From the NCBI RefSeq assembly GCF_029318635.1, contig NZ_CP119676.1, forward strand, positions 1,749,001 through 1,813,000: a DNA stretch of 64,000 nt. The letters are read 5' to 3'. A program made the position numbers and the translations under genes. Below, one piece after another: positions 8,379-17,472 of the stretch. Under the pieces are notes generated by a model that saw nothing but the letters and a program-made list of their open reading frames with translations, searched no databases and was not told where the DNA came from. Origin of the DNA: Varunaivibrio sulfuroxidans (GTDB lineage: Bacteria > Pseudomonadota > Alphaproteobacteria > Rhodospirillales > Magnetovibrionaceae). Position 1 is the stretch's first letter. The number at the start of each line of letters is the position of its first letter.

Positions 8379-8826
8379 CGTCCCCCGCCTCGCCGTCGTC
8401 AGCCGTACCGATTGCGTCCTCGTCGCCGGTGTGCGCCTGAACGTCGCGGCGAACCTCGGGCGACGACAGCAACGCCCCGATCCGCCCCGCCTCGTCGAAC
8501 GAGGTGTCCGGCTCGAAATTGAATTTCGGCATGTATCTCAATTGCATCCGTTTCGCCGCCTCGTGGCGCAAAAACGGACCCGCCCGGCGCAAAGCGTCAA
8601 GCACATCGTGCACTGCCGTCGCGTCGCCGCCGCCCAGCGGGGTGACGAACGCCGTCGCGTTTTTCAGATCGGGGCTGACCCGAACCTCGGTAATCGTGAG
8701 GCTGACGCCGCTCAACGCCGGATCGCGCAATTCGCCGCGCTCGACAATCCACGCCAAGGCATGGCGCAATTCCTCGCCAACACGAAGCTGGCGCTGGCTG
8801 GGAGGCCGTCCTTCCCGTTTTGTCAT
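8368..8826 (-). CDS. rbfA: Ribosome-binding factor A
   Basis: A 152-residue KH-fold protein needed for late 30S maturation. RQLRVGEELRHALAWIVERG and the SLTITEVRVSPDLKNATAFV stretch match RbfA. The C-terminus has an acidic tail beyond residue 125. It sits 24 bp downstream of infB and overlaps truB. Confidence 0.96.
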   Translation of the reverse strand: MTKREGRPPSQRQLRVGEELRHALAWIVERGELRDPALSGVSLTITEVRVSPDLKNATAFVTPLGGGDATAVHDVLDALRRAGPFLRHEAAKRMQLRYMPKFNFEPDTSFDEAGRIGALLSSPEVRRDVQAHTGDEDAIGTADDGEAGDDGA

Positions 8827-8850
8827 GAGACCCTCAATAGGGGCGCGCCG

Positions 8851-11493
8851 CTACAGTTCGCGCGCCACCTCTTCCACTTCAAAGCATTCGATTTGATCGC
8901 CCACCTTGATGTTGTCGTAATTGGCGAACGCCATGCCGCACTCGGTGCCTTCCTTGACTTCCTTGACGTCGTCCTTGAAGCGCTTGAGTTGGCTGAGATC
9001 GCCTTCGTGGACCACCACGTCGTCACGCAACAGACGCACCTTCGATCCCCGGCGCACCATGCCGTCGGTAACGATACACCCGGCGACCTTGCCGACCTTG
9101 GAGACGTTGAAGACCTCACGCACTTCGGCGTAACCTAGGAAATTTTCCCGGATCGTCGGGGCGAGCATGCCCGATAGCGCCTTGCGCATGTCGTCGGTGA
9201 CATCGTAAATGATCGAATAGTACCGGATATCCACGCCGTCGCGCCGTGACAAATCGCGAGCCTGGGCGTTGGCGCGGACGTTGAAGCCGATGATGAACCC
9301 GCCGCTGGCGCGCGCCAGGACGACATCGGACTCATTGATGCCGCCCACCGCCGCGTGCAGAACGCGGGCCTTGACCTCGTCGGTGGACAATTTTTCAAGA
9401 GCGGTCAGGATCGCTTCCAGCGAGCCGTGGACATCGGCCTTGATGACCACCGGAAGTTCTTCGGCCTCGCCTTCCTGGATACGCTCGAACATCTGTTCCA
9501 GCGTGCCGCGGGCGCCGGCGGCGGCGCGCACGTCGCGCTTTTTCCGCTGGCGGTATTCGCTGACTTCGCGGGCCCGGGTGTCGCTATCGACGACGACCAT
9601 CTCGTCGCCCGCCTCGGGGGTACCGTTCAGTCCCAGAACCTCGACCGGAACGGCGGGACCGGCGGCATCCACCGTTCCCCCATGGTCGTCGATCAAGGCC
9701 CGCACCCGGCCCCATTCGGAACCGGCGACGAAGATATCGCCCTTGCGCAGGGTGCCGCGCTGCACCAAAACGGTGGCGACCGAGCCTCGGCCCTGCTCCA
9801 TTTTAGCCTCGATCACGACGCCCTCGGCGGGACGGTCGGGGTTGGCCTTGAGGTCGAGCATTTCGGCCTGCAGCAAAATCGTTTCCTCAAGCTGACCGAG
9901 GTTGGTGCGCGCCTTCGCCGAAACCTCGACACACATCACGTCGCCGCCCAGTTCCTCGGGCACCAGTTCGTGTTGCAGCAATTCGGTGCGCACGCGGGCC
10001 GGGTCGGCTTCGGGCTTGTCGCACTTGTTGATGGCGACGATAATCGGCACATCGGCGGCCTTGGCGTGATGAATCGCCTCGACGGTCTGCGGCATGATGC
10101 CGTCATCGGCGGCGACCACCAGGATCACCAGGTCGGTGACCTTGGCGCCGCGGGCGCGCATGTCGGTAAAGGCGGCATGGCCCGGGGTATCGACAAAGGT
10201 GATTTTCGCCCCCGATTCCGTGGTCACCTGATAGGCCCCGATGTGTTGCGTGATGCCCCCGGCCTCGCCACTGACGACGTCGGTCGAACGCAATGCGTCG
10301 AGCAGCGACGTCTTGCCGTGATCGACATGGCCCATCACCGTCACCACCGGGGCGCGGGGCGCCAAGTCACCCTGGGCGTCATCAATGCCGGCCAGGCCGA
10401 TTTCCACATCCGCCTCGCTGACACGGCGCGCGGTGTGGCCGAACTCCGCCACAACCAGTTCGGCGGTGTCGGCGTCGATCACCTGGTTGATGGTGCTCAT
10501 GACGCCCATCTTCATCAGTTCGCGGATAACATCGACGGCCCGCTCGGCCATCCGGTTGGCGAGTTCTTGAACCGTAATGGTCTCGGGAATGACGACATCG
10601 CGCATGATTTTCCCGGCGGTGGCGCGGGCCTGCTTTTGTTTCTGTTTTTCCTTTTCGCGCGCACGGCGTACGGCGGCCAGCGAACGTCCGCGCTCCTCGC
10701 CATCGGACAGGGCGTCGGCAATCGTCAACTTGCCCGAACGGCGACGCTTTTCGTCACTCTTGCGCGGTGCGGGGCGGCGTTCTTCTTCGCGGCGCTTAAC
10801 CGGCTTCTTGTCGGCATCCGGTTTTTTGGCGTGACCGTCACCGCGGTGAGCGCCCTTGGCCTTGCCGTCATCGTCGTCGCCGGTAGGTTTAGCGGACTTA
10901 ACCGAACGCGGGGAACGCGCCGTTTCCGGAGCGTTCTCACCTTGCCCACGCTTCTGCCCAACCTTGGTTTCCTGGGCCGCCTCTTTCGCGGGCGCGGCGC
11001 CCTCGCCGTCGTTCAGGGCTTCCGGTGCGCGCGCGGCTTTTTCCTCGGCGGCGGCGTTGAGGGCCTCTTGCTCTTGCGCCAGTTTTTCCTGGGCCGCTTT
11101 TTCCTTGGCCTCGATCTCCAGACGCGCGGCCTCATCCTCGGCGCGGAGGCGCGCTTCTTCGAGCGCCTTGGCGCGCGCGGCCTTTTCGCCCTCGGTCAGC
11201 TTACTGAGATTCTCCTCGAAGACCTTTTCCGCGGCGGCGGTCGCCCGGCTCGCTTCCGGCGTTGGCGTCGGCGTCACCTCGGGCGGCTCGACCAGCTGCG
11301 ACTGTTGCGACATCTTTCCGTCGGAATTGCGCGTGTAGGTGCGTTTTTTCTTCACCTCGACCGTCACCATCTTGGAACGGCCATGGGAGAAACTCTGGCG
11401 CACCTGACCTGTCTCGACCCGTTTTTTCAATTCGAGTTTCCCGGGGCGATTGAGGCTCAGAGGTTTTTTATCAGTGTCTTTGGTATCGCTCAT
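8851..11493 (-). CDS. infB: Translation initiation factor IF-2
   Basis: IF-2, 880 residues, delivers initiator tRNA to the 30S subunit. The N-terminal 300 residues are charged, Ala/Glu/Lys-rich and helical, as in long alphaproteobacterial IF-2. An IF2_N-like segment follows ([18 protein letters not shown]). The G domain starts near residue 385 with GHVDHGKT, then DTPGHAAF and NKCD. Beta-barrel and C-terminal IF-2 domains complete the protein. It lies between ylxR and rbfA, the conserved order. A long open frame on the opposite strand across this gene is a codon-bias shadow. Confidence 0.97.
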   Translation of the reverse strand: MSDTKDTDKKPLSLNRPGKLELKKRVETGQVRQSFSHGRSKMVTVEVKKKRTYTRNSDGKMSQQSQLVEPPEVTPTPTPEASRATAAAEKVFEENLSKLTEGEKAARAKALEEARLRAEDEAARLEIEAKEKAAQEKLAQEQEALNAAAEEKAARAPEALNDGEGAAPAKEAAQETKVGQKRGQGENAPETARSPRSVKSAKPTGDDDDGKAKGAHRGDGHAKKPDADKKPVKRREEERRPAPRKSDEKRRRSGKLTIADALSDGEERGRSLAAVRRAREKEKQKQKQARATAGKIMRDVVIPETITVQELANRMAERAVDVIRELMKMGVMSTINQVIDADTAELVVAEFGHTARRVSEADVEIGLAGIDDAQGDLAPRAPVVTVMGHVDHGKTSLLDALRSTDVVSGEAGGITQHIGAYQVTTESGAKITFVDTPGHAAFTDMRARGAKVTDLVILVVAADDGIMPQTVEAIHHAKAADVPIIVAINKCDKPEADPARVRTELLQHELVPEELGGDVMCVEVSAKARTNLGQLEETILLQAEMLDLKANPDRPAEGVVIEAKMEQGRGSVATVLVQRGTLRKGDIFVAGSEWGRVRALIDDHGGTVDAAGPAVPVEVLGLNGTPEAGDEMVVVDSDTRAREVSEYRQRKKRDVRAAAGARGTLEQMFERIQEGEAEELPVVIKADVHGSLEAILTALEKLSTDEVKARVLHAAVGGINESDVVLARASGGFIIGFNVRANAQARDLSRRDGVDIRYYSIIYDVTDDMRKALSGMLAPTIRENFLGYAEVREVFNVSKVGKVAGCIVTDGMVRRGSKVRLLRDDVVVHEGDLSQLKRFKDDVKEVKEGTECGMAFANYDNIKVGDQIECFEVEEVAREL

Positions 11494-11545
11494 GTTTATC
11501 CGTTTCCAAAGCCAGAGCCGTACAGTTGCAGTCCCTAGCCGCCGC

Positions 11546-12166
11546 TCAACGCGACGCGTGTTCCGTGCGGCGCATCCCTTTCAGGCGCTCCGCCTCAATT
11601 AGCAAAACCTCGGCCAGCCGCCCCGGAGCGACGGCGGCGTGAACCGTACGCTCGCGCCCCAAGGTGTGGCCCAGATCGGCGGCGTCGAACAAGTCGAGCA
11701 CCGGGGTATCCCCCGCCAAGGCGCGCACCTTGGCGCGACCGTCCGGGGCGCCGTCGCGCGCCGCCAGGACGACTCCGGCGGGGCCTTTCGCGCGTAGCGA
11801 TTCGCGAACTTTACCAAAGCCCGCAACAACCTGCCCGGCGCGGCGCGCCAGGGCGATGATTTCAAGGCAGCGGCGCTCCAAAAGCGCCTCGATACGATCG
11901 GCCAAGTCCGCGTCCACCACCACACGCCGACGCGCCGCCTTGGCGAAAAGTTTGCGCCCGATGGCTGTATGTACCATATCGCGCGACGCACACAACCACA
12001 ATCCGCGCCCGGGTAATTTTCCCGCGACATCGGGAACGATCCGATCGTCCGGGCCGACGACAAAGCGCAGCATCGTCGCCCGTGGATGGTGCGCCCCACT
12101 GACGATGCATCGTCGCGTCGCGCCGTCCACCGCCGTGGGGTGCGCATTGCCGCCGCCATCGGCCAT
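11546..12166 (-). CDS. YlxR (DUF448) / L7Ae-like RNA-binding protein
   Basis: A 206-residue two-part protein. The N-terminal YlxR/DUF448 domain ([20 protein letters not shown], then [11 protein letters not shown]) precedes a C-terminal L7Ae/L30e-like fold (about residues 95-190, [15 protein letters not shown]). Gram-positive bacteria encode these as separate small proteins; the fused form is usual in alphaproteobacteria. It lies between nusA and infB, so an RNA or ribosome role is likely. YlxR proteins have been proposed as nucleoid or RNA-binding factors. Confidence 0.88.
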   Translation of the reverse strand: MADGGGNAHPTAVDGATRRCIVSGAHHPRATMLRFVVGPDDRIVPDVAGKLPGRGLWLCASRDMVHTAIGRKLFAKAARRRVVVDADLADRIEALLERRCLEIIALARRAGQVVAGFGKVRESLRAKGPAGVVLAARDGAPDGRAKVRALAGDTPVLDLFDAADLGHTLGRERTVHAAVAPGRLAEVLLIEAERLKGMRRTEHASR

Positions 12167-12184
12167 CCGTTTTCCCTCGCCGTA

Positions 12185-13750
12185 TTAAGCCGATGTCGCG
12201 TCGCCTTCGCTTTGCCCATCTTCGGCAAACCAATGCGCGCGGGCGGCCATGATGATCTCGTTGGCCTGGGTTTCACCGATGCCGTCCTCGGCGAGAATTT
12301 CGACCAGTTCATCCCCGGCAAGATCGCCAAGATCGTCCAACGTTTTCACCCCGCTGTCGCCGAGTTTCACCAGCATCGCAGGGGTAAATCCCTCAAGCGC
12401 CTTCACCTCGTCGGAGATGCCCAACTCCTCCAGACGCCGCGCGATATCCTCTTCGCGCTGCGCCAGGTAAGCGCGAGCCCGTTCACGCAGTTCCTCGGCC
12501 ACCGACATGTCGAAACCTTCAATTTCGGCCAAGTCGTCCACCGGCACGAAGGCAACTTCGTCAACCGAGGTAAACCCTTCGGTCAAGAGCAACTGGGCAA
12601 TCACCTCGTCGATATCCAGGGCGTCAACAAACAACTGCGAGCGTTTGCGGTTTTCTTCCTGGCGGCGCTCGGATTCCTCATCCTCGGTTAGAATATCGAT
12701 ATCCCAACCGGTCAACTGCGACGCCAAGCGCACGTTTTGCCCGCGCCGACCAATCGCCAAGGAAAGCTGATCCTCAGGCACAACGACCTCGATCTTGTTG
12801 TTGTCCTCGTCCAAGACCACCTTGGCCACTTCCGCCGGGGCCAGGGCGTTGACCAGAAACATCGCCGGATCGGCGGACCACTGGATGATGTCGATTTTTT
12901 CGCCTTGCAGCTCGCTAACCACCGCCTGCACGCGCGAGCCGCGCATGCCGATGCACGGCCCCACGGGGTCGATCGACGAATCGTTGCTGATCACCGCCAG
13001 TTTAGCGCGCGAACCGGGATCGCGGGCAACCGCTTTGATTTCGATAATGCCATCATAAATTTCCGGCACTTCCTGAGCGAACAGCTTGGCCATGAACTCG
13101 GGCGCCGTGCGCGACAAGAAAATTTGCGGCCCGCGCTGTTCCTCGCGAACATCCTTGATATAGGCGCGCACCCGATCGCCGTTGTTGAAGTGTTCGCGCG
13201 GGATGGTGTCGTCGCGGCGCATCAAGCCCTCGCCACGCCCCATATCGACCACGACGTTGCCGAATTCGACGCGCTTGACGATGCCGTTGACAACCTCGCC
13301 GATGCGGTCTTTGTATTCCGCATACTGACGCTTGCGTTCCGCTTCGCGCACTTTTTGCACGATCACCTGCTTGGCGGTCTGCGCCGCGATGCGTCCGAAA
13401 TCGATCGGCGGCAGGGGATCGACGATAAAGGCGCCGACCTCGGCGTCGGGCTTGCGCTTGAGGGCTTCGCTCAAGACGAGCTGAGCCGCTTCACTTTCGG
13501 GGTCGATCTCGGCGTCGTCGGCGACAACCTCGATATAGCGCGCCAGCGTGATCTCACCCGTGGTCCGGTCGATGTGGGCGCGAATGTCGTGCTCGTGACC
13601 ATACTTCGAGCGACCGGCGCGCTGGATCGCTTGCTCCATCGCCTCCAGGACCTCGTCACGATCAATCGATTTGTCCCGCGCCACGGCATCCGCCACGGTC
13701 AAAAGTTCGGGGCGGACATGCAACCCAACGCCACTTTCCAAGTCAGCCAT
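12185..13750 (-). CDS. nusA: Transcription termination/antitermination factor NusA
   Basis: NusA, 521 residues, binds RNA polymerase and controls pausing, termination and antitermination. Visible parts: N-terminal polymerase-binding domain, S1 domain (about 130-200), KH domains (GMRGSRVQAVVSELQGEKID, then IGRRGQNVRLASQLTGWDI) and two C-terminal helix-hairpin-helix acidic repeats ending near residue 510. A TTG at 13759 overlaps the rimP stop, but the ATG at 13750 begins the canonical sequence and is preferred. It is translationally close to rimP. Confidence 0.96.
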   Translation of the reverse strand: MADLESGVGLHVRPELLTVADAVARDKSIDRDEVLEAMEQAIQRAGRSKYGHEHDIRAHIDRTTGEITLARYIEVVADDAEIDPESEAAQLVLSEALKRKPDAEVGAFIVDPLPPIDFGRIAAQTAKQVIVQKVREAERKRQYAEYKDRIGEVVNGIVKRVEFGNVVVDMGRGEGLMRRDDTIPREHFNNGDRVRAYIKDVREEQRGPQIFLSRTAPEFMAKLFAQEVPEIYDGIIEIKAVARDPGSRAKLAVISNDSSIDPVGPCIGMRGSRVQAVVSELQGEKIDIIQWSADPAMFLVNALAPAEVAKVVLDEDNNKIEVVVPEDQLSLAIGRRGQNVRLASQLTGWDIDILTEDEESERRQEENRKRSQLFVDALDIDEVIAQLLLTEGFTSVDEVAFVPVDDLAEIEGFDMSVAEELRERARAYLAQREEDIARRLEELGISDEVKALEGFTPAMLVKLGDSGVKTLDDLGDLAGDELVEILAEDGIGETQANEIIMAARAHWFAEDGQSEGDATSA

Positions 13751-13755
13751 CTTCT

Positions 13756-14244
13756 TCAATTCCCTATCTGTTGCGCTTCGGCAAGCAGTTCGTCCGTCAT
13801 CAATAATTTGGCGCGATGGATGTCCTCAAACGCCAGTTCGTAATCTTCCCCTTCACAGGAGATACGCACCGTCGATCCCTCGACACCCAGCAGACGCCCC
13901 GAAAAGCGTTTGCGGCCCGCCACCAGATCGTGCGTTTCAATTCTGACTTCGTAGCCGCAAAACCGTTCGAAATCCTTCAGCTTGACTAGGGGGCGGTCGA
14001 GGCCGGGCGAACTGACCTCAAGGGTATAGGCCGCCGAGATCGGATCATCGACGTCCAGCAGGGCGGACGTCGCGCGCGAAACGTCGGCGCAATCGTCAAC
14101 CACGATCGGCGCGCCATCCTTGCGTTCCACCATGATTTGCAGGCGCACCCGCTGCGCGCCCGAAATCTGAATACGCACGATGTCGAAGCCCATGTCCTCG
14201 ATGGTCGGGCCAATGATTTTTTCGATCCGGTCGGTAACGTCCAT
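13756..14244 (-). CDS. rimP: Ribosome maturation factor RimP
   Basis: A 162-residue protein with the RimP two-domain layout: an N-terminal alpha/beta domain (IEKIIGPTIEDMGFDIVRIQ) and a C-terminal Sm-like domain starting at SSPGLDRPL. It is needed for 30S maturation. It is the first gene of the nusA-infB operon; the promoter should lie in 14245-14352. Its stop overlaps a possible TTG start of nusA. Confidence 0.96.
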   Translation of the reverse strand: MDVTDRIEKIIGPTIEDMGFDIVRIQISGAQRVRLQIMVERKDGAPIVVDDCADVSRATSALLDVDDPISAAYTLEVSSPGLDRPLVKLKDFERFCGYEVRIETHDLVAGRKRFSGRLLGVEGSTVRISCEGEDYELAFEDIHRAKLLMTDELLAEAQQIGN

Positions 14245-14314
14245 ATTTTTTCGTTTTCTTCGTTTTGTATCGTTCTTCGCTTAGTGTCGGGGACCTTCAT
14301 CGGCCCACCCCAAA

Positions 14315-14356
14315 CCGTCCAGGAAAATAAAACCCGTGCCGTCCAGGAAAATAAAA
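14315..14356. repeat. 18-bp direct repeat, two copies
   Basis: CCGTCCAGGAAAATAAAA occurs at 14315-14332 and 14339-14356, 24 bp apart, in the space upstream of rimP beside the trmB-side terminator. It could mark a local duplication or paired binding sites for the rimP operon promoter. Confidence 0.75.
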
Positions 14357-14376
14357 AAGGTGGGCCGCGGCCCACC
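14353..14376 (-). terminator. Strong intrinsic terminator downstream of trmB
   Basis: GGTGGGCCGCGGCCCACC (14359-14376) is a perfect 18-bp palindrome followed on the minus strand by six Ts. It ends transcription coming from metK/trmB before the rimP promoter region. Confidence 0.9.
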
Positions 14377-14468
14377 TCATCGCCCATCACAACAGGGGGC
14401 ATATGAGAGTCTCATATCTAACTGGCCTTTCAATACACCCGTTAGAAGGCGAATATCAAGTCTTTTCA

Positions 14469-15209
14469 TTACGCCCCATCGCCCAAAGATCGGCGGCGTC
14501 GGCGAAAGCACAAGTAGGCCGGACGATCGCCGGCTAAGGCCTTTTCCTCGTAGCGGGTAGCGATCCAGTCCGCGGGGGGCGTACGCCAATCGCCGGGACG
14601 GCGGGCGGTCCATTCGAAATCGGGGTGAGACAGGACGTGAAACAAGGCCCAGCGCACATAATCCATATGATCGCTGGCGACGCGCAACGCGCCGCCATCC
14701 TTGAGCAAGCGGGCGATATGATTAAGATTTTCGGGGTTGATAAAGCGCCGTTTATGGTGGCGCGTCTTCGGCCAGGGATCGGGAAACAGGACGAAAAAAC
14801 GATCGAGCGACGCCTCCGGTAACATCGCAAACAGATGACGGGCGTCATCGTCGTAAACGCGCACGTTACGAACATCATGACTTTTCAGCGCGCTAAGCAA
14901 GCTGGCGACGCCGTTTTTAAACGGCTCGCACCCAATAAACCCGATATCCGGGTGGGCGCGCGCCTGTTGGGCCAAGTGCTCGCCGCCGCCGAACCCGACC
15001 TCGAACCACAATTCCTTCAACCGATCGGGGAATAAATCAACGAGAGATCCCCGGGGATCGACCCGTATGGTCGGCAAGTACGTGTCGATCAGATCCTGTC
15101 GGGCGGGACGCAGCTTGTGCCCTTGTCGGCGACCGTAGAAAGGTAGTCGCGCCGCCGCCTGGGAGGAGGCGCCTTTCTCTTTGTCCGGCGCATCGCTATC
15201 GGCTGTCAT
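14469..15209 (-). CDS. trmB: tRNA (guanine-N7-)-methyltransferase
   Basis: A 246-residue SAM-dependent enzyme that methylates G46 of tRNAs. The SAM site ELWFEVGFGGGEHLAQQA and the motif LFPDPWPKTRHHKRRF are diagnostic. It follows metK by 38 bp on the same strand, so the SAM synthase and a SAM user may be co-transcribed. A perfect-palindrome terminator lies about 90 bp downstream. Confidence 0.96.
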   Translation of the reverse strand: MTADSDAPDKEKGASSQAAARLPFYGRRQGHKLRPARQDLIDTYLPTIRVDPRGSLVDLFPDRLKELWFEVGFGGGEHLAQQARAHPDIGFIGCEPFKNGVASLLSALKSHDVRNVRVYDDDARHLFAMLPEASLDRFFVLFPDPWPKTRHHKRRFINPENLNHIARLLKDGGALRVASDHMDYVRWALFHVLSHPDFEWTARRPGDWRTPPADWIATRYEEKALAGDRPAYLCFRRRRRSLGDGA

Positions 15210-15247
15210 GGATCGGCCTTTCGCGCGCCGGGCCCTTGCGCGACGGC

Positions 15248-16438
15248 CTAGGAAAAGGCTGCGCGCAAATCGCCGACGAGGTCCGTGTCTTCCCAGGAGA
15301 ACCCGCCGTCGGCGGCGACCTTGCGGCCAAAATGGCCATAAGCCGCGGAGCGGGCGTAGATCGGCCGGTTGAGGCGCAGATGTTCGCGAATGCCGCGTGG
15401 CGACAGATCCATCAACTGACGCAGCGCATCCGACAATTTATCCTCGTCAACTTGGCCCGTTTCATGGGTGTTGACGTAAACCGACAACGGCTTGGAGACG
15501 CCGATCGCGTAGGCCAACTGAATGGTGCAGCGCTCCGCCAGGCCCGCCGCGACGACATTTTTCGCCAGATAGCGCGCCGCATAGGCCGCCGAACGATCGA
15601 CCTTGGTCGGATCCTTGCCTGAAAAAGCGCCGCCACCGTGTGGCGCCGCGCCGCCATAGGTATCGACGATAATCTTGCGTCCGGTCAGCCCGGCGTCGCC
15701 GTCGGGGCCGCCGACAATGAACTGGCCCGTCGGATTGACGTAAAATTCATCTTCTGGACACATCCAGCCTTCGGGCAGCGCCGCCGTCACGTAAGGACGA
15801 ACGATTTCGCGCACGTCGTTCTGGCTCAACCCTTCGGCGTGCTGTGTCGAAACCACCACCGAGGCGGCGCCAACCGGCTTGCCGTTGTGGTAACGCAACG
15901 TCACTTGGCTCTTGCTGTCGGGGCGCAAACCAGGCTCGGTTCCGCCGCGGCGCGCTTCGGCCATGGTGCGCAATATGGCGTGGGAATAATGGATCGGCGC
16001 CGGCATCAGCACGTCGGTTTCGGTGCAGGCGTAACCGAACATGATCCCCTGATCGCCCGCGCCTTCGTCCTTGTTGCCGCTGGCGTCCACGCCCATGGCG
16101 ATATCCGGCGACTGGCCGTGAAGGAGGACTTCCACATCGCAATCGCGCCAATGGAAACCGTCCTGTTCATAGCCGATTTCCTTAACCACCCCGCGTGCGA
16201 TCTGCGCGATCTCGGCAACGTTGACGACGCCGGATGCGCTCACCAAGGGTTCAGGCCCACGCACCTCGCCGGCGAGGACAATCTTGTTGGTGGTCACCAA
16301 AGTCTCGCACGCCACGCGAGACACCGGATCGCCCGCTAAAAAGGCGTCGAGGATGGCGTCGGAAATTTTATCGCAAACTTTATCCGGGTGTCCCTCGGAA
16401 ACGGATTCGCTGGTAAACAGATAGTCGGCTCTCGCCAT
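15248..16438 (-). CDS. metK: S-adenosylmethionine synthetase
   Basis: A 396-residue MetK that makes SAM from methionine and [22 protein letters not shown] opens the protein, with [12 protein letters not shown] and [19 protein letters not shown] further on, all canonical. Start ATG has GGAGGG six bases upstream. The leader holds a SAM-II-type riboswitch and a hairpin that would bury this Shine-Dalgarno sequence, so end-product repression is expected. trmB follows. The protein itself shows no anomalies. Confidence 0.97.
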   Translation of the reverse strand: MARADYLFTSESVSEGHPDKVCDKISDAILDAFLAGDPVSRVACETLVTTNKIVLAGEVRGPEPLVSASGVVNVAEIAQIARGVVKEIGYEQDGFHWRDCDVEVLLHGQSPDIAMGVDASGNKDEGAGDQGIMFGYACTETDVLMPAPIHYSHAILRTMAEARRGGTEPGLRPDSKSQVTLRYHNGKPVGAASVVVSTQHAEGLSQNDVREIVRPYVTAALPEGWMCPEDEFYVNPTGQFIVGGPDGDAGLTGRKIIVDTYGGAAPHGGGAFSGKDPTKVDRSAAYAARYLAKNVVAAGLAERCTIQLAYAIGVSKPLSVYVNTHETGQVDEDKLSDALRQLMDLSPRGIREHLRLNRPIYARSAAYGHFGRKVAADGGFSWEDTDLVGDLRAAFS

Positions 16439-16482
16439 AAGGCCCTCCGATCAGATTGAAAAACAAACGGACCAGGGCTTTA
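16438..16482 (-). promoter_or_regulatory. Hairpin sequestering the metK ribosome-binding site
   Basis: On the minus strand TAAAGCCCTGGTCCG (16482-16468) can pair with CGGAGGGCCTTA (16449-16438), which contains the Shine-Dalgarno GGAGGG and touches the start codon. One bulge of three and one mismatch are needed. It is the likely expression platform of the riboswitch upstream. Confidence 0.6.
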
Positions 16483-16504
16483 TCGTCGGGATCGACGTCT
16501 CGCC

Positions 16505-16556
16505 CACTTAGCGCCATGTTTAACGTGGTGGCAAGCGGTCCAAATCCATCCACGAC
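16505..16556 (-). ncRNA. SAM-II-type riboswitch aptamer
   Basis: Read on the minus strand, this holds the hallmarks of the SAM-II class in order: stem strand CGTGG, loop GATTTGG, GCTTGC, the closing strand CCACG, then TTAAACA and GCTAAG. SAM-II binds S-adenosylmethionine through an H-type pseudoknot and is largely alphaproteobacterial. It precedes metK. Most SAM-II elements sit close to the start codon; here about 68 nt separate them, and a hairpin covers the ribosome-binding site in between. Confidence 0.85.
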
Positions 16557-16674
16557 GCCGACCAAAATGACGGCGCAGGCTGTTGTTGCAAGGTTTAACG
16601 CGAAGGTCAAGAATTTTTTGCATCGCCTACCTTTGCATTTCGCCCGCCGTGACGGTCAATTCCACGGCGCGCGC

Positions 16675-16709
16675 CGTCACTAAAATTGGTGCGCGTCGTC
16701 ACTAAAATT
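16675..16709. promoter_or_regulatory. Paired direct repeats upstream of metK
   Basis: CGTCACTAAAATT occurs at 16675-16687 and again at 16697-16709, 22 bp apart (about two helical turns), upstream of the metK leader. The surrounding region also has GTGACGG/CCGTCAC inverted arms. Spacing suggests a pair of factor-binding sites; no regulator is assigned. No other gene-like feature is seen in the 361-bp gap 16439-16799 apart from the riboswitch and terminator. Confidence 0.45.
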
Positions 16710-16714
16710 ATCGC

Positions 16715-16745
16715 AAAAAAAGAGGCGACCTTAAAAGCCGCCTCC
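16715..16745 (-). terminator. Intrinsic terminator after the XRE regulator
   Basis: On the minus strand GGAGGCG, a short loop of about 11 nt and CGCCTC are followed by seven Ts. It lies 55 bp beyond the stop of the helix-turn-helix gene and separates it from metK. Confidence 0.9.
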
Positions 16746-16799
16746 TTGGAACTTTGATCGTGCGCATCGCCCATGGACGCGCGCCGACGTTCGAACGGT

Positions 16800-17300
16800 T
16801 CAGTCCATCTGTTCGCCGTTGGCGATGGCCTTCGCCAATTCAAACAGGCGCTTGCGCACCTTAGGGTCTTCGATACGGTAGTAGGCGCGCACCAATTCCA
16901 GGGTTTCGCGGCGCATCAAAGGATCGCTCTCGCTCGCCTCGGAGGTTTCGGGCAACGTGCGCTGACCATTGACGGCGGCTTTTTTCACCTCGTTCGACAT
17001 ATCCTCGAAGAAGTACGACACCGGAACGTCGAGAATCTGCGACAGTTCGAACAGACGCGAAGCGCCGATGCGATTGGCGCCGCGTTCATATTTCTGAATT
17101 TGCTGAAAGGTCAGGCCAACCGCTTCGCCCAGCTTCTCCTGGCTCATGCCGATCAAGGTGCGGCGCTGGCGCAATCGCGCGCCGACGTGAACGTCAACGG
17201 GGCGGGGGACGCCGACGGGGCGAGCCTGGGGGCCCGTATTGTCTTGTGCTGAGGCGCTGGACGCCAACATGGGTGCATTCATCTTTTGCTTTTCTTTCAT
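16800..17300 (-). CDS. XRE-family helix-turn-helix regulator
   Basis: A 166-residue DNA-binding protein with a Cro/CI-type helix-turn-helix (VGARLRQRRTLIGMSQEKLG, then FQQIQKYERGANRIGASRLF) at about residues 38-95. The C-terminal region (ETLELVRAYYRI...LFELAKAI) is typical of alphaproteobacterial regulators that sit between lnt and metK. Targets are unknown. An inverted repeat GTTGCA-N8-TGCAAC lies just before the start and may be its own operator. The start is uncertain: an internal ATG at residue 7 is equally possible. A strong terminator follows. Confidence 0.88.
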   Translation of the reverse strand: MKEKQKMNAPMLASSASAQDNTGPQARPVGVPRPVDVHVGARLRQRRTLIGMSQEKLGEAVGLTFQQIQKYERGANRIGASRLFELSQILDVPVSYFFEDMSNEVKKAAVNGQRTLPETSEASESDPLMRRETLELVRAYYRIEDPKVRKRLFELAKAIANGEQMD

Positions 17301-17306
17301 TTCTTA

Positions 17307-17326
17307 GTTGCAGGGGGGGATGCAAC
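17307..17326. promoter_or_regulatory. Inverted repeat before the XRE regulator start
   Basis: GTTGCA (17307-17312) and TGCAAC (17321-17326) flank a G-rich 8-bp spacer, 7 bp upstream of the regulator's ATG. It could be an autoregulatory operator or a leader hairpin. Confidence 0.35.
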
Positions 17327-17472
17327 ATATTTACAACTTTGTCTTAACGCTGACTTGCTAGACATGTGGGGTTGTGGGGGCTGAATAACCAGTCATATCC
17401 CTCAGGTCAAGCGAGAAAAATCATACAATGATATGCGAGTGCGCGCGGAACCCATCATTTCGGAAGTACACG

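Noticed and set aside
9355-11538. 727-codon open frame on the plus strand across infB
   Set aside because: Antisense shadow of infB caused by GC-rich codon bias; its translation shows no family motifs and infB is unambiguous.
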